Positions 27,498-36,401 of a stretch of 64,000 nt of DNA are shown here, piece after piece. Both the position numbers and the translations under genes were made by a program. Source of the stretch: Candidatus Ichthyocystis sparus (lineage in GTDB: Bacteria; Pseudomonadota; Gammaproteobacteria; Burkholderiales; 2013Ark19i). Each line of letters opens with the position of its first letter. The first letter of the stretch is position 1. The notes beneath the pieces were generated by a model that saw only the letters and a program-made list of their open reading frames with translations, ran no database searches and was not told the origin of the DNA. The stretch lies in the NCBI RefSeq assembly GCF_900078745.1, contig NZ_FKII01000042.1:62001-126000 (forward strand), read 5' to 3'.

Positions 27498-28115
27498 CTA
27501 ACCCTTATTTCCACAGCACCGAATTACACCATTCGTACCAGTCCAAAATTGCCCAAGTGAACGGGATTGGCTATGGTATCTCAAAAACACTCTGACCCAA
27601 TTCACAGAAAGAGAAAACAAACGATCAATCAAATCACAAACCTGACTACTAATAATAGGTCTAACAGGTGGCGTTGTCTTAATATCAATAACGAACCACT
27701 TCTCATCATAAAATATTTTTATCAATGTCCCCTTAAAAACCCCCTTGCTTAGAGTGATCTCATATCTCTTTCTGCGATCACCCTGCTGCAAACGAACACG
27801 GATACGATCCTCTATTTTATTCCATTCTATTCGCTGCTGTAGTGTTAAAACTAATATTCCATTACGCTGTATGGGCATTTTGATAAGAGGAGAATCCTGT
27901 AATGTTTTAATTTCAAGAAATTCTCTACTATCTTGCTTAGTATCTGTGTTAGACAACATATGATCATCGCCCTCATCATGCAAAGCTGCGCGAAAATCTC
28001 GACAAATGCTACTGCTAGGATTTATCGGGGAGCGCAAAGAAAATGGCGCATAATCATCATCAATAATTTTGTCGGAACAAATTTTAGATATATCAGACTT
28101 AGAGTTAGTATTCAC
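27498..28115 (-). CDS. sctP: Probable needle-length regulator, SctP position
   Basis: The product of 205 residues shows no motif I recognise with certainty. It lies between sctO and sctQ, where sctP sits in Ysc-type and Bordetella operons, and has a polar N-terminal half and a compact beta-rich C-terminal half (GILVLTLQQRIEWNKIEDRIRVRLQ, KGVFKGTLIKIFYDEKWFVIDI), as expected for a short SctP with a T3S4-like domain. It starts at GTG 28115, overlapping the sctO stop by four bases (GTGA). The assignment depends on gene order. SctP normally measures needle length and triggers the SctU switch. Confidence 0.6.
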   Translation of the reverse strand: MNTNSKSDISKICSDKIIDDDYAPFSLRSPINPSSSICRDFRAALHDEGDDHMLSNTDTKQDSREFLEIKTLQDSPLIKMPIQRNGILVLTLQQRIEWNKIEDRIRVRLQQGDRRKRYEITLSKGVFKGTLIKIFYDEKWFVIDIKTTPPVRPIISSQVCDLIDRLFSLSVNWVRVFLRYHSQSRSLGQFWTGTNGVIRCCGNKG

Positions 28116-28621
28116 AGCGCACCGTCTCCTGCTTGCTCTTCAAGACTTTCTTGCCGCAGACTAAGAGACAAAGCAATCTCGTCCATTTCCTCATCAATCT
28201 TACGGCTACTCTCTTCCTCAGCTTGCTTCTTTAAAAAATCAGATAATTCAACAAATTTCTGCTTCACCTTCATTGCGTACTGATGCTCTTGTTGACGCTG
28301 CTTAAGAGTATTATGACATTTACTTAAATGATCATTAGCCTCATCAAATAAATCTTCATAATGTATCTCCTGTTTTTGCATATCACCAACTGCTGAGCGA
28401 ACATTCTCAATATCAGAACGCTTAACCATCTTGTTATATAGGGAAGAAAACATCCTCTTTTCTTCTTCTATCACAAAATCCTGATAGTCACGCCACTTCT
28501 TCTTTGCTTCTCTAACCTTTTGTTCCGCTATCTTCACATCAGCACGAGCATTAGCAAGTTCAATCTCTGCCTTTTTTTCACGAAATTCCTTTATCTTTAA
28601 CAACCGATCGATTACGGACAT
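28112..28621 (-). CDS. sctO: Type III ATPase stalk protein SctO
   Basis: The 169-residue protein is almost entirely charged alpha-helix (KEFREKKAEIELANARADVKIAEQKVREAKKKW and on to about residue 140), as in the YscO/FliJ family. SctO forms a coiled coil that links the ATPase SctN to the export gate SctV. It lies directly downstream of sctN (gap of four bases) and overlaps sctP by four bases. The start ATG 28621 is unambiguous. Confidence 0.88.
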   Translation of the reverse strand: MSVIDRLLKIKEFREKKAEIELANARADVKIAEQKVREAKKKWRDYQDFVIEEEKRMFSSLYNKMVKRSDIENVRSAVGDMQKQEIHYEDLFDEANDHLSKCHNTLKQRQQEHQYAMKVKQKFVELSDFLKKQAEEESSRKIDEEMDEIALSLSLRQESLEEQAGDGAL

Positions 28622-28625
28622 ATAA

Positions 28626-29954
28626 TTATTTTGCAGCTAACTGAATTAAATCAGAAACAGTCTGATCATAGGGATACAATTCATGTACCCCCTGTTGTAA
28701 AAAAGCTGCTATTGCATCTTTTTTACGAACAGCCTCATCGGTCAAGTGGTCACTTCCTGCTTTATATTCACCAATCTTTATCAATAATTCAACATCGTTA
28801 TACTTATCCATCAGTTCTCTAACGCGACCTGCAGAAGCCACATGCTCCCTGGATACAATAGCTGTCATTACACGACTTTTAGATGCCAAAATATCGATAG
28901 CAGGATAATGATTAGCAGCGGCTAATTTTCTCGATAAGATTATGTGCCCATCTAAAATAGATCTAGTCTCATCTGCAACTGGCTCAGTCATATCGTCACC
29001 CTCAACAAGAACGGTATAAAGAGCCGTAATACTACCAATGTCATTCATACCAACACGCTCCATCAAACGTGGTAGCGTTGAAAACACCGATGGCGGAAAA
29101 CCACGACGTGTGGGAGGCTCGCCAGCTGCCAAGCCAATCTCGCGCTGTGCACGAGCAAACCTAGTAACAGAATCCATTAAAAATAAAACTCGCTGACCTT
29201 GATCACGAAAATATTCCGCTATCGCAGTAGCTACAAAGGCAGCCTTAGATCGCTCCATAGAAGATTTGTCAGAAGTTGCACATACAACAACCGAACGAGC
29301 TAGCCCTTCATCACCTAACTCTCTTTCAATAAACTCCCTGACCTCACGACCACGTTCACCAATAAGGGCAATTACAATGACATCAACATCAGCACCCTTA
29401 ACCAACATTCCTAACAGAGTTGACTTTCCTCCACCTGCAGCAGCAAAAATGCCCATACGTTGACCCTCACCGCAGGTTAGCATGCCATCAATTGCTCTTA
29501 CCCCTAGGGATAAAGGCTTATCTATAAGGCGACGCGTCATGGGATCAGGTGATTCAGAAAATACAGGATAGAATGTCTCAGTAGTCAATGGCCCTTTGTC
29601 TTCCAGATCCAATGGACGCCCTAAGCCATCAATAACCCGCCCCAACAAAGCATTGCCAACAGGCACCATATACATCCGTCCCGTCGGAATAACCTCTGTT
29701 GCAGAGGACAAACCATGCATTTCCCCTATTGGTGTCATCAGCGCAGCGTCACGAATAAAGCCTATAACCTCTGCGCGCATCTCAAAGTCTTCACTAGGAT
29801 TGCGGAGAATACAAACCTCACCTATTTTAACAGTGGGAACAACAGCCTTTATAATAGTTCCAATCACTTGGACTACACGTCCCTTAATGTTAAGTGGCTG
29901 CAAATCCTGCAGTACAAGTTCCATCAGGTCTGCAATGTAATCGAATGGCCGCAT
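28626..29954 (-). CDS. sctN: Type III secretion ATPase SctN
   Basis: SctN is the hexameric ATPase that detaches chaperones and unfolds substrates. Walker [10 protein letters not shown] lies at about residues 171-179 and the Walker B/active region holds [13 protein letters not shown] and [37 protein letters not shown]. The length of 442 residues is normal. It sits between sctL and sctO. The core is so conserved that the call is certain; the choice of T3SS over flagellar FliI rests on the neighbours. Confidence 0.97.
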   Translation of the reverse strand: MRPFDYIADLMELVLQDLQPLNIKGRVVQVIGTIIKAVVPTVKIGEVCILRNPSEDFEMRAEVIGFIRDAALMTPIGEMHGLSSATEVIPTGRMYMVPVGNALLGRVIDGLGRPLDLEDKGPLTTETFYPVFSESPDPMTRRLIDKPLSLGVRAIDGMLTCGEGQRMGIFAAAGGGKSTLLGMLVKGADVDVIVIALIGERGREVREFIERELGDEGLARSVVVCATSDKSSMERSKAAFVATAIAEYFRDQGQRVLFLMDSVTRFARAQREIGLAAGEPPTRRGFPPSVFSTLPRLMERVGMNDIGSITALYTVLVEGDDMTEPVADETRSILDGHIILSRKLAAANHYPAIDILASKSRVMTAIVSREHVASAGRVRELMDKYNDVELLIKIGEYKAGSDHLTDEAVRKKDAIAAFLQQGVHELYPYDQTVSDLIQLAAK

Positions 29955-29972
29955 ACCATGTTTTCCTACTTA

Positions 29973-30632
29973 TTATAGACCGTGCTGTTTGCCCAATACG
30001 CGCTCAAAAGCCTCGCGAATCACCTTGAGCTGATGAGAAATGTTAACCTCAACCAACCCAATATCAGTTTCTAACATACACCCATCTTTCTCTAACCTGC
30101 TATCAGATATCACATCTATATAGTTAATGCCTGGAAACTCTGACAGTAAACTATTAATTTGCTCTTTCATACTAGTTAGGGCATTAGGGTGAACACGAAT
30201 AACCACCTGCTTTTGATTTCGTACAGTAGACAAAGCATTCTTTACTACTGCCACAGTCCTTTCCTCATCTTTGTAGTCGTATACAATTTTTTTAACTGAG
30301 GATAAAACTAAGTCTACGACCCTCTTTTCAACTGTTTCAAAATAGTCAACTGCTCGAGCTACTTGCTCAATCATATGCTCAGCTTGCTCTTCTCTAGCCG
30401 CCTCTAAACCATCGCGGTAGCCCCGCTTTTTTTCCTCTTCAAAAGCAATTTTGCTATCAGCCAAAATTTGGTTTGCTTTATCTTGAGACAATTTTATAAC
30501 TTCATTAGCCGTCTTCCAAACAGCAACTCGGTCAGATTTAATAACTTTCTGCGACAGACCAACACGAAATATCTGCCCAGCTCCCTTAGAATCTTCTTGA
30601 TTAACTCCTTTATGAGGAACAATAAACTTCAT
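29973..30632 (-). CDS. sctL: Type III ATPase regulator SctL
   Basis: SctL (FliH/YscL family) tethers the ATPase to the sorting platform. The N-terminal half is a coiled coil with ADSKIAFEEEKKRGYRDGLEAAREEQAE, and the C-terminal half has VVIRVHPNALTSMKEQINSLL and CMLETDIGLVEVNISHQLKVIREAF, matching the family's ATPase-binding end. The start ATG overlaps the sctK stop by four bases (ATGA), implying translational coupling. The length of 219 residues is typical. Confidence 0.93.
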   Translation of the reverse strand: MKFIVPHKGVNQEDSKGAGQIFRVGLSQKVIKSDRVAVWKTANEVIKLSQDKANQILADSKIAFEEEKKRGYRDGLEAAREEQAEHMIEQVARAVDYFETVEKRVVDLVLSSVKKIVYDYKDEERTVAVVKNALSTVRNQKQVVIRVHPNALTSMKEQINSLLSEFPGINYIDVISDSRLEKDGCMLETDIGLVEVNISHQLKVIREAFERVLGKQHGL

Positions 30633-31279
30633 AGATTACTCACTTCTTTAAAAATGGCAACACACAACTTGAAAGCCTCTTCTGGTGTAGGATTACTATC
30701 AATTTGTTTAATATCAACTGATGTAGGTAACCTCATAGTCCAAACACCAAGCATATTAGGCGGTAATGTAGACCCCGCAAGGTGTAGAAATGCCCATCCC
30801 AATTTGCTCGCCAATCTCTCATTTATTTCCTCAAAATCAACATTTTGCCAACCACTACCGCCTTTATAGAATCCAGCATGGCGACGAAAAACAAAGTTAA
30901 CCACATCCTCACCAAATACTTTACGTAAATGCTTAATCTGTGCTCCTGAGATTGTGGTCCTAATACGCATACCTACTTCTAAAGCCGCAACTATACGTAT
31001 TACATAATCTAAGTGATAGTTACTCATAGTCACAAACGACCATATGTCTGCTGCAACATCAATACTTTCAGGACTAGTATTAGAAAAAGCACGTGAGAGT
31101 CTAAAGTGATTACGACGCGCCAAACTACCGTTACCAAGCAAATTGCAAAAAAGCTTATACGGCAGCTTCTCACTAATACGACTACGATGCATATAAACAC
31201 TAGGGCAATAAAACCACAAAAAACTTTGAGCCAAATATGCAGTCGAATATTTTTTTCTTTGGTCAGCTTGGCTCACCAT
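30629..31279 (-). CDS. sctK: Type III sorting platform protein SctK
   Basis: SctK connects the SctD inner ring to SctQ pods. This 216-residue protein lies between sctJ and sctL, the usual sctK position, and the sequence has the family-style central part (NHFRLSRAFSNTSPESIDVAADIWSF; RIVAALEVGMRIRTTISGAQIKHLRKVFGEDVVNFV). SctK proteins are poorly conserved, so position supports the call as much as sequence. RBS GAGG precedes ATG 31279. Confidence 0.8.
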   Translation of the reverse strand: MVSQADQRKKYSTAYLAQSFLWFYCPSVYMHRSRISEKLPYKLFCNLLGNGSLARRNHFRLSRAFSNTSPESIDVAADIWSFVTMSNYHLDYVIRIVAALEVGMRIRTTISGAQIKHLRKVFGEDVVNFVFRRHAGFYKGGSGWQNVDFEEINERLASKLGWAFLHLAGSTLPPNMLGVWTMRLPTSVDIKQIDSNPTPEEAFKLCVAIFKEVSNL

Positions 31280-31291
31280 ATATAACCTCGA

Positions 31292-32161
31292 CTATGACTT
31301 CCGATTATTAGATTTTTCGCTATTATCTGTATTAATACCAGGAATCTTGACAGGCAAAGATATCCTATTTGTCCAAATTAGGTAGTACCCTATCGCCAAA
31401 AATAGAACTATTGCAACAAATATTCCTATAACCGCAAATGATAAATCACTACCAATAGACATTTGGGATTTGTCAGGATTAATAGAATCAAGGCGTTGTT
31501 GTTTTACATCAGGCGTCGTATATTCTTCAGCAGGTATCAAAACAACAGTAACCCTATCTTCTGTAAGACCAGGAATACTACGGGCCACCAATTTTTTAAT
31601 CTGCGGAATTAAGATGTCTATATTATATTCTTTCTGATATTTTATAAAAACAGCAGCTGATGACACAATAGTAGTATCTGTAAAAGGATCATGGTCAGGC
31701 AAAACCAAGTGGACACGAGAAAAAACCACTCCATCAATATGCGACAGAGTTTCTGATAATTCCTCAGAGAGGGCGAACAATAGCCTTGCTTTCTCCTCCA
31801 TGGGAGAAGATATCATCCCATCCTTCTTAAATACATCGCCAAGACCACGATAATCAAACCTAGGCAGTCCCCTGGATCTTAGAATATTAATGGCGGTAGA
31901 AACTTTAGACGAATCAATGTATACGGTTGCTAAACCATCCTTATTTAAGCTTTTCGTGGCTTCAATACCGGAATCCAAAAGAGCAGACAAAACCTCGTTT
32001 GCATCTCTTTCAGGTATATTTGAAACAATCTCTACGTTTCCGCCACATCCAGCAAGAAAAATAGAAAAAAGCACACAAAAAAACACACGGCATTTCGGCC
32101 ATAGCGCACGAAAACGGAATCCATCATTATTATAAGATGTGCACAAACAAAAACCGAACAT
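31292..32161 (-). CDS. sctJ: Type III inner-ring lipoprotein SctJ
   Basis: SctJ forms the inner-membrane ring with SctD. The lipobox F-L-A-G-C is at C39, followed by the two periplasmic ring domains (GNVEIVSNIPERDANEVLSALLDSGIEATK; VHLVLPDHDPFTD; SSAAVFIKY) and a C-terminal membrane helix (LSFAVIGIFVAIVLFLAIGYYLIW). Signal peptides of the family usually have a short n-region; here about 24 polar residues precede the hydrophobic core. The ATG 32161 has AGGAA at good spacing, so this long start may be real, but a shorter start cannot be excluded. Confidence 0.96.
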   Translation of the reverse strand: MFGFCLCTSYNNDGFRFRALWPKCRVFFCVLFSIFLAGCGGNVEIVSNIPERDANEVLSALLDSGIEATKSLNKDGLATVYIDSSKVSTAINILRSRGLPRFDYRGLGDVFKKDGMISSPMEEKARLLFALSEELSETLSHIDGVVFSRVHLVLPDHDPFTDTTIVSSAAVFIKYQKEYNIDILIPQIKKLVARSIPGLTEDRVTVVLIPAEEYTTPDVKQQRLDSINPDKSQMSIGSDLSFAVIGIFVAIVLFLAIGYYLIWTNRISLPVKIPGINTDNSEKSNNRKS

Positions 32162-32174
32162 GACATTTCCTAAA

Positions 32175-32648
32175 TTATTGCAAACGTATCATGGAGTCAA
32201 CTGTTGTTGCTGCTTTGTTAGCGATTTTAGTTACAATGTCAACAATCACTGTAGCACGCATCAATTCTAACTGAACAGATAACATTGTCGTACCACGTGC
32301 TAATTTGTCTGCAGATGGTATTCCAGCAATATGATGGTATAGACTTTGAAACTGATCACTGCCATAAGCAATACTTTCTTGTATATCTTCTGATAATTTC
32401 TCAACTATAGATTTTTTGCGTTTGTCATATGCTTCACCTACACCCATAGACTCGGCTGCAGCCGCTGCAACATTAACATTATTAGCTACCATATCAGAAT
32501 TTGCTGCTGTGGCTGAAAAGTTCTTTAAAGCTTCTTGAAAGCGCTGTATATCCTGACTACTAACAACTGATGAATTATCAGCGTTATTATTTTTACCGGC
32601 ATTAAAATTAGAACGATCCACATTTAAAGATAACATATCAACTGGCAT
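32175..32648 (-). CDS. sctI: Type III inner rod protein SctI
   Basis: SctI makes the inner rod that links export gate and needle. The gene is directly upstream of sctJ, and the C-terminal half shows the family pattern (SADKLARGTTMLSVQLELMRATVIVDIVTKIANKAATTVDSMIRLQ), an amphipathic helix ending in Q. The N-terminal part is Asn/Ser/Ala-rich. A segment NVNVAAAAAESMG near residue 60 closely resembles SVNIAAAASQSMG in the second SctB-like translocator (38062-39081), which is odd for proteins of different roles. RBS AAGGACGG. Confidence 0.9.
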   Translation of the reverse strand: MPVDMLSLNVDRSNFNAGKNNNADNSSVVSSQDIQRFQEALKNFSATAANSDMVANNVNVAAAAAESMGVGEAYDKRKKSIVEKLSEDIQESIAYGSDQFQSLYHHIAGIPSADKLARGTTMLSVQLELMRATVIVDIVTKIANKAATTVDSMIRLQ

Positions 32649-32659
32649 ATCATCCGTCC

Positions 32660-33049
32660 TTATAAAGGAAAATTTACCTGAGAAACCATAAGAGCTACAT
32701 TCTTTACAGATGGTATAGAAGCATCCTTTTTTAATCTTTGTAACCGCTGAGTACTATCTACTACCAACCCCACCTGTCTCAATGTCATAGCAGTAAATAA
32801 TTCTACTTCTTCATTATTTGCTCCTGCCATAACTGCATCTTTTTGTAACACATCCAATGCTAATTCGTGCCTATTCTGCTGCAAAAAAGAAAGGGCCCAG
32901 CCGATATAAACACCGGGCTCCTGGGGATTAACGAAACGTAAAGCTGAAAAAATAACCTCAGCGACACGAGGCTCTCCCCAATCAAGGGCAGCAAAAGCAA
33001 CCTCTGCCAAAATGTGTATTTCTTCTTTGTTAAGCACTTTATTATTCAT
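32660..33049 (-). CDS. YscG/HrpB1-like needle-subunit chaperone
   Basis: The 129-residue helical protein has TPR-like spacing (AEVIFSALRFVNPQEPGVYIGWALSFLQQNRHELALDVL) and the end LQRLKKDASIPSVKNVALMV, which resembles the C-terminus of YscG (LNRLARSQDPRIQTFVNGM). YscG binds the needle subunit together with YscE to keep it monomeric; a YscE-like gene and sctF are at 49.4-49.9 kb. It is the first gene of the I-to-C run. ATG 33049 is used; a TTG at 33058 is possible and neither has a strong ribosome site. Confidence 0.75.
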   Translation of the reverse strand: MNNKVLNKEEIHILAEVAFAALDWGEPRVAEVIFSALRFVNPQEPGVYIGWALSFLQQNRHELALDVLQKDAVMAGANNEEVELFTAMTLRQVGLVVDSTQRLQRLKKDASIPSVKNVALMVSQVNFPL

Positions 33050-33142
33050 TTTTATCAAGATTGTTTTTGGAATTGAACTAATTATATGTCATAAAAAAGG
33101 AAGTACTGGTTAATTACCCGAAGAGCAAAATGCTTATATAAA

Positions 33143-33168
33143 ATAAAAAAGGAGACTATTTAGTCTCC
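33143..33168 (-). terminator. Rho-independent terminator after first translocator cassette
   Basis: On the minus strand, GGAGACTA (33161-33168 complement) pairs with TAGTCTCC (33151-33158 complement) through a two-base loop, giving an 8-bp stem followed by TTTTTTATTTT. It lies 18 bases after the stop of the chaperone at 33187 and separates the translocator cassette from the sctI-sctC operon. Confidence 0.85.
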
Positions 33169-33186
33169 TCAGCAATGACAAAGCTA

Positions 33187-33747
33187 TCATATCTTACCGG
33201 AAGCCTTCTTAACTAAACGCTTAGGAACAGAAGAAGTTTTTTTACCCATTGACTTCTTACCACCTGACTTTACGCCTAACTCCTTGTTACGTTCAATATC
33301 TAACAGCTCAAGCATGGATTTAGCCTGATGAAGCAATTCCTTAGGCACAAAAGACGGATCAACTTTAGCACCTTCAACAACGTATTGGATCATTTGATAG
33401 GCTTGCTCTAAATTTCCCATCATTAAATGACACTGTGCTACACGCAACAAATACGTAGCCGGACTCTCACCTAAGGTACCTGCATAACTATACAAAACCT
33501 TTGCTCTTTCATAGTCACCCATGTCGTAACGACAGCGTGCCATAGCATCAAGGTACTTAGGATTATGGGGACGAGCCATAAAAACCAAAGAGTAGGTATC
33601 GGCTGCTTTTTGTAACTGATTGTTTCTCCAAAAATTAAGTGCTATAGAATACAAAACCTCAACCGCGCCGTCGCTCAAATTGACCATGGAAGAAATCTCG
33701 TCCAAGCGCTTCTTCTCTTCCTCAAACCATCGGGTCAAGTCGTCCAT
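33187..33747 (-). CDS. SycD/LcrH-type TPR chaperone, cassette A distal
   Basis: Class II chaperones of this type hold translocator proteins in the cytoplasm. The central part shows tandem TPR repeats (GAVEVLYSIALNFWRNNQLQKAADTYSLVFMARPHNPKYLDAMARCRYDMGDYERAKVLYSYAGTL...). It ends in a Lys/Ser-rich basic tail of about 35 residues. The protein at 37484-38008 is its clear paralogue, sharing YSIALNFWRN, RPHN/RPRN, CRYDMGDY/CCYDMGDY and LYSYAG. RBS GAGGTG. It follows the SctB-like gene and is followed by a terminator. Confidence 0.92.
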   Translation of the reverse strand: MDDLTRWFEEEKKRLDEISSMVNLSDGAVEVLYSIALNFWRNNQLQKAADTYSLVFMARPHNPKYLDAMARCRYDMGDYERAKVLYSYAGTLGESPATYLLRVAQCHLMMGNLEQAYQMIQYVVEGAKVDPSFVPKELLHQAKSMLELLDIERNKELGVKSGGKKSMGKKTSSVPKRLVKKASGKI

Positions 33748-33828
33748 AAAAGCACCTCTCAGTAATAAAAAGCAAACCCAAACAAAAAGTTATGTGTTAA
33801 CACAACCTCATCTTTTACCTCGCACTAC

Positions 33829-34959
33829 TTATGACCTGAAAGCAGAAGAATTGGCCTGTGCCATAGAACGACTAGCTTCACCAATCACACCCAAAACCAT
33901 ATCCCTAAGTTGAATCAAACCCTTTTGCCAATCATCCTCAATACCAAAAGTCTGACCTTGCTGAGAAGCAAGTGCTTGACTATGCGCTTGAGTAGCTTGA
34001 GCCTTAGTTAATTCCATTGTGGAGGCAGTATTGCCCATACCAGAAGCAGATCCTGAAATACGCCCTACACCTTCACTGACGGTAGTAGCTGTAGCAGCTT
34101 TCTTATCAATTGCAGCTATTCTGGTTGTCAAATCAGACTTCTGGGCCTGCAGCATTTGAGCTGCATCCATTGTCTGCATATCATTACCATTACCACCTGG
34201 CATATCAACACGCATTAACTCAGCTGCCTCAGAACTACTAAGACTTTCCAATTCAGTAGCCATATCACCTGACTTGGACTTCAGCCTAGAAGCATAGAAG
34301 CTACCGCCCATACCCGCGCCTGCCCCAACTAATCCTATGACACCAGCAACAATTCCGGCAACGAGGGCCTGATTGGCACCTTCTGACAAAGCCTTAGAAG
34401 CATCCAAATTCTCTGTCAAACTATTCAAAAGCTCTTTAATCTTTACTATACGCTCATTAGCAGCCTCCTGACCGGAGGATTTAGCCAACATCATCAACAC
34501 TGCAGCAAGAATAGCCAAAAAACTCCCCCCGTCTCGTAACGTAAAAAAATCCTCAACCTCACCAAAACGACCCAAAATATCATCATCACGATCGGGATCC
34601 TTGGGAGTGCCTAAAAGACCATCAGCAAAACCACTACCAAATTTAGCGCCCCAATCTTCTCCAAAAGCTTTTTCCATCACCACAGTCAAAGCAGTAGGAG
34701 GAGGAGAAGAAGTAGCAGCGGCGGCGGCAGCAGCAGCAGAGGCAGCGGCGGCAGCAGCAGAGGCAGCGGCAGGTGCAGAAGAAGCAGGAGCAGCGGCAGA
34801 AGAAGTAGAAGTAGCACCACTACCTGAACCGGCAGTTTTAGTGGCACCAGAAGTGCTCTGACCACTAGAATCTTCGACTGAACCTTCATCCCTAGTCGTA
34901 GTACAATCCCCACTCGCCGTATGATGATGCTCTACCAAACCATCCCCTTGATTATACAT
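33829..34959 (-). CDS. sctB: Minor translocator SctB-like, cassette A
   Basis: This 376-residue protein occupies the SctB (YopD/BopD/CopD-type) position, downstream of the larger SctE-like translocator. The N-terminus is Ser/Thr-rich, then a poly-Ala/Ser stretch (residues 53-85), then helices with one strong hydrophobic segment (NQALVAGIVAGVIGLVGAGAGMGGSFYA). It ends QANSSAFRS, similar to the paralogue at 38062 (TQSQSSAFRNT). SctB inserts into the host membrane to form the pore with SctE. I use ATG 34959 because GAGGGGAAC precedes it; the longer frame starts in the upstream gap. Confidence 0.8.
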   Translation of the reverse strand: MYNQGDGLVEHHHTASGDCTTTRDEGSVEDSSGQSTSGATKTAGSGSGATSTSSAAAPASSAPAAASAAAAAASAAAAAAAATSSPPPTALTVVMEKAFGEDWGAKFGSGFADGLLGTPKDPDRDDDILGRFGEVEDFFTLRDGGSFLAILAAVLMMLAKSSGQEAANERIVKIKELLNSLTENLDASKALSEGANQALVAGIVAGVIGLVGAGAGMGGSFYASRLKSKSGDMATELESLSSSEAAELMRVDMPGGNGNDMQTMDAAQMLQAQKSDLTTRIAAIDKKAATATTVSEGVGRISGSASGMGNTASTMELTKAQATQAHSQALASQQGQTFGIEDDWQKGLIQLRDMVLGVIGEASRSMAQANSSAFRS

Positions 34960-35014
34960 TGTTCCCCTCACTTTCAGATTTATTAATTTAAACAACTATA
35001 TTCAATGCAATTGC

Positions 35015-36388
35015 CTATACCATCCGTACAAAGGCCGCATCCTTAGCTGCACAGAAACTCTTAACCGTAGTATTAGCTGTTTCCGTAACTTTCTTCATTG
35101 TACTAACACACTCCCTAAAATCATTGTTGCTGTTGGCCTGTAAACCACGAACCTCAGCAATAAAAGCCCTAACCATATCAACTAGTGCCTGCGCTTTAAG
35201 ATATTTGTACGTTTCCTCAGATTGATATATTGTGTAAGCGGAACTAGTACCCTGCGCAGCAGAAGAAAAACCAGTAACAGCATGCTCAACAGCCTCTACC
35301 ATATTCTTCAATCTAACAACACCCCCTAGCTTATCGGCAATTGTAGACAGCCCTTTAACAGCTCCAGCTCTAAAGAAAACCACCATCATCACAATCATAA
35401 CCACTATGGTCATCACCATCGCAAAAATGGCCGCAGCACTAGCTTTCATCCCGCATGCTTCAGCAGAACCTTCAAAGAATCGACCCAAAATACTTGGATC
35501 ACCCAAAAAAGCACCAGTAAATATCCCGACAACGCCAGCCAAAGAATCACCAACAGCTTTAGCATGATCTTTATCCATACCACTTTTGATCAAAGCTGCC
35601 TTTATAACACTAGCCAGCTTCGCAAATAAACCACCTAAAGTCACATCCTTGTGACTAAATGAACTTGCAATAGACAAAAAAGAGTTCACTAAAGCCAATA
35701 CAGCAGCAACAGCACATATAACCGTGGCAGGAGATGGAGCAACCACACACGCCAAAACAGCCAGCGCCGCTAAGACAAGCATAACTACTGCCATAAGAAA
35801 TCTCATAAAAATATTCATTGGGTTGTTCGCCGCCTTAGAGGCTTCAGTAGCTTTTACAATATTTTCAATATTCTCTTTATGCAATTTCTCCAAATCCTCT
35901 GCCTGTCCTTTAATAGCAGTATTAACTTCCTGCATGCGCTGTGTCATCTGCTTATTGGTGGCGGAACTAACCATAATAATCAAAGCAGACACATCCAAAT
36001 TTTCTAGCCAACCCAAATAGTCCGGGATATTAATTCCATTAGGACCCGAAGTCAAACCCTCACCAAACAAATCACCAACAGCAGCCAATGCATTAGTAGC
36101 ATCCCGATCTGCTTTGCTATTCTCATACAGCCCACCGCCCCCGCCACCCCTGTCATCATTACGAACACCATCATCTGGCGTAGATGAAACGGCTGGGGCA
36201 ATTGAAGCAGTCACCGCACTGCTGCCAACTGCAGAAGAACTGTCACCACCTGAGCCGGTGGAACTATCTCTTCTACTATCATTATTGCGCCTGCCACGAT
36301 CATCACGGCCGCTACCATTAGCAGGAGCAGAGGCTGAGATAGCACTTGCATTGTTAGCACCAAATTCGGCAGTGGATGTAACGTCCAT
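35015..36388 (-). CDS. sctE: Major translocator SctE-like, cassette A
   Basis: The 457-residue protein has the SctE (YopB/IpaB/CopB) layout: a disordered Ser/Gly/Asp N-terminus (residues 1-95), a coiled-coil part (QMTQRMQEVNTAIKGQAEDLEKLHKENIE), a first hydrophobic hairpin (FLMAVVMLVLAALAVLACVV, APSPATVICAVAAVLALV), then a second (IFAMVMTIVVMIVMMVVFF). A C-terminal coiled coil ends in AAFVRMV. SctE proteins form the host-membrane pore. It is paralogous to 39121-40404, sharing PSPATVI/PSPATII and GAFLGDPSIL/GMFLGDPKVL. RBS AGGAG. Confidence 0.9.
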   Translation of the reverse strand: MDVTSTAEFGANNASAISASAPANGSGRDDRGRRNNDSRRDSSTGSGGDSSSAVGSSAVTASIAPAVSSTPDDGVRNDDRGGGGGGLYENSKADRDATNALAAVGDLFGEGLTSGPNGINIPDYLGWLENLDVSALIIMVSSATNKQMTQRMQEVNTAIKGQAEDLEKLHKENIENIVKATEASKAANNPMNIFMRFLMAVVMLVLAALAVLACVVAPSPATVICAVAAVLALVNSFLSIASSFSHKDVTLGGLFAKLASVIKAALIKSGMDKDHAKAVGDSLAGVVGIFTGAFLGDPSILGRFFEGSAEACGMKASAAAIFAMVMTIVVMIVMMVVFFRAGAVKGLSTIADKLGGVVRLKNMVEAVEHAVTGFSSAAQGTSSAYTIYQSEETYKYLKAQALVDMVRAFIAEVRGLQANSNNDFRECVSTMKKVTETANTTVKSFCAAKDAAFVRMV

Positions 36389-36401
36389 TACTTTCTCCTA
36401 A

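Noticed and set aside
34601-34861. Ala/Glu-rich frame on the plus strand, and a Leu-rich frame in another minus-strand frame
   Set aside because: Both are shadows of the GCN repeat in the SctB-like gene.
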